From contig JANPWX010000173.1 in NCBI GenBank assembly GCA_024734555.1, positions 2,322,363 through 2,386,362 on the forward strand: a DNA stretch of 64,000 bases. The letters are read 5' to 3'. Shown here piece by piece: positions 62,901 through 64,000 of this stretch. This DNA comes from Trochalopteron elliotii (Eukaryota; Chordata; Aves; Passeriformes; Leiothrichidae). Position 1 is the stretch's first letter; every line of letters begins with the position of its first letter. The notes below the pieces were generated by a model that searched no databases, was not told where the DNA came from, and saw only the letters and a list, made by a program, of their open reading frames with translations. A program made the translations under genes and the position numbers.

Positions 62901-64000
62901 ACAAAGTGCTGCCATCCACAGCAAGAGGAAAGCCAAGGAACTAGATTTATTTGCAAAATTGTAAAGGACAATTGATAGTGTGAACAAGGTTTTTTTATAT
63001 GCGCTTATTAATTCATAACTACAGTATATCTCATCTCATCTTTCAACAACAGCTGATGTCTCCATTTTCCTCTGGGAACCCCTACAGGTTCCATTATAAG
63101 AAGCATAAATAATATGTTTTAATGAGATAGGAATCGATTATGTTGGGAAAGCTGACATTTTCATCCATCATTCTAAATGTTGTCTAATGACGGATTACCA
63201 GACTGCAATTCCTCTGATATGAGATTAAATAAAACAGCAGGCTATTTCAGCATACTAGTCCAAGGAGATGACAATAAATCTGCTCAATTATCATATCAAC
63301 AATCTGCTTTCCACTGATAAGGCCATTATTATTGCATTTAGACTTGTTCAGGCATCATAGATTATTTCATTTTGGTCAGTCAATGGGAGAAGCACAGTAT
63401 TTTATTCTCAGAGTTGCAAAGAACCATGCTATGAGAGAGAATAGTACATGCAGCTCAGCAGACTTCAAGCAGAATGAAGAAAGCTACCAATCCCCTTTCA
63501 AACCAAAAATACATCGTGAAAGAACATTTTGTTTTCAACCTAGTTAACTAAGCTGAAAAGCCTCAACCAAAGGGTACTGTCTGAGAAGCTCATCTGTTGA
63601 AAACAGTTACTGGACCCTCTGTGATTTATGATTCACCCAGGTTCTGTTGTATATTTATAATTAAGATAATTCAGACTAACGTTTGGCCTGAAAAATTGGA
63701 CTGGAAATAACTGCAACAAAAAGAATCCCTCTTTTTTCCTTGTTTCATGTTCATAAAGCAGAAAGCATGCAAAGTTTATTAACAGAAGACTAACACAGAC
63801 TAGAATTTCCTTTCCCAGCCAGTCCTAATAAACTCCCCCTCCTACCAATCTAATCACTTTCACTCACTGCCTCGTTCTCCTCAAAATGTATTGTAATGGC
63901 AGATAACACTACAACACAGAGCATGTCCAGTGCCCAGCAAAGCTACAAACGTGGGGGATCTTTTAATAGTTGAGTAAGTTTAGATCTTCTATCCCAGACT
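59982..64000. other. Unique AT-rich sequence
   Basis: No gene or transposon recognised. An A/C-rich low-complexity tract with AACA and CAACAG units lies at 60548-60610. The block 63000-63350 is repeat-free and contains ATCGATTA, TAATGA and GGATTA words. It is considered in the findings as a possible regulatory element. Confidence 0.5.

Overview
This window reads as vertebrate nuclear DNA, most probably from a bird and perhaps a songbird. It is AT-rich, poor in CpG, full of simple repeats, and has no long open frame outside low-complexity or transposon sequence. The strongest clue is the repeats. There are six fragments of CR1, the main avian LINE, including ones with the typical 3' terminus built on ATTCTATG units, and two complete-looking solo LTRs of avian ERVL-like type. 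Species and chromosome cannot be read from the sequence.

Layout: 1-20 kb is mostly unique AT-rich sequence with one CR1 tail (266-467), a TATC array (1251-1322), a TG array (15281-15322) and a CA/TA/TG palindrome (19353-19392). At 20-31 kb there is a second CR1 copy (20440-20860), two short tandem duplications, and a long pyrimidine-only array broken by a 261-base run of N (30218-30478). At 31-36 kb lie a CAG/CTG-rich patch with a hairpin, a CR1 copy whose ORF2 C-terminal frame is still open (33573-33964), and a solo LTR of about 1.04 kb (34748-35787). At 36-50 kb there are a short CR1 tail, a degraded minus-strand CR1 reverse-transcriptase segment (43308-44190) beside a plus-strand CR1 tail (44264-44350), a TTAC array with a hairpin, a GATA array and an A-rich tract. 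At 50-64 kb there are small local duplications, a second solo LTR (58561-59151) and a diverged tandem duplication of about 100-120 bp (59761-59981).

I found no host protein-coding exon, tRNA, rRNA, CRISPR array or operon that I could support. The open frames present are short, lie in repeats, or are about what chance gives in this composition. The window is best described as intergenic or deep intronic. No new biological system is evident. The most unusual items are the gap-spanning pyrimidine array with a strong G-quadruplex pattern on the minus strand, the open CR1 ORF2 tail, the cruciform-prone palindrome, the local tandem duplications, and a few candidate CTCF-like and homeodomain-like sites that need outside data.
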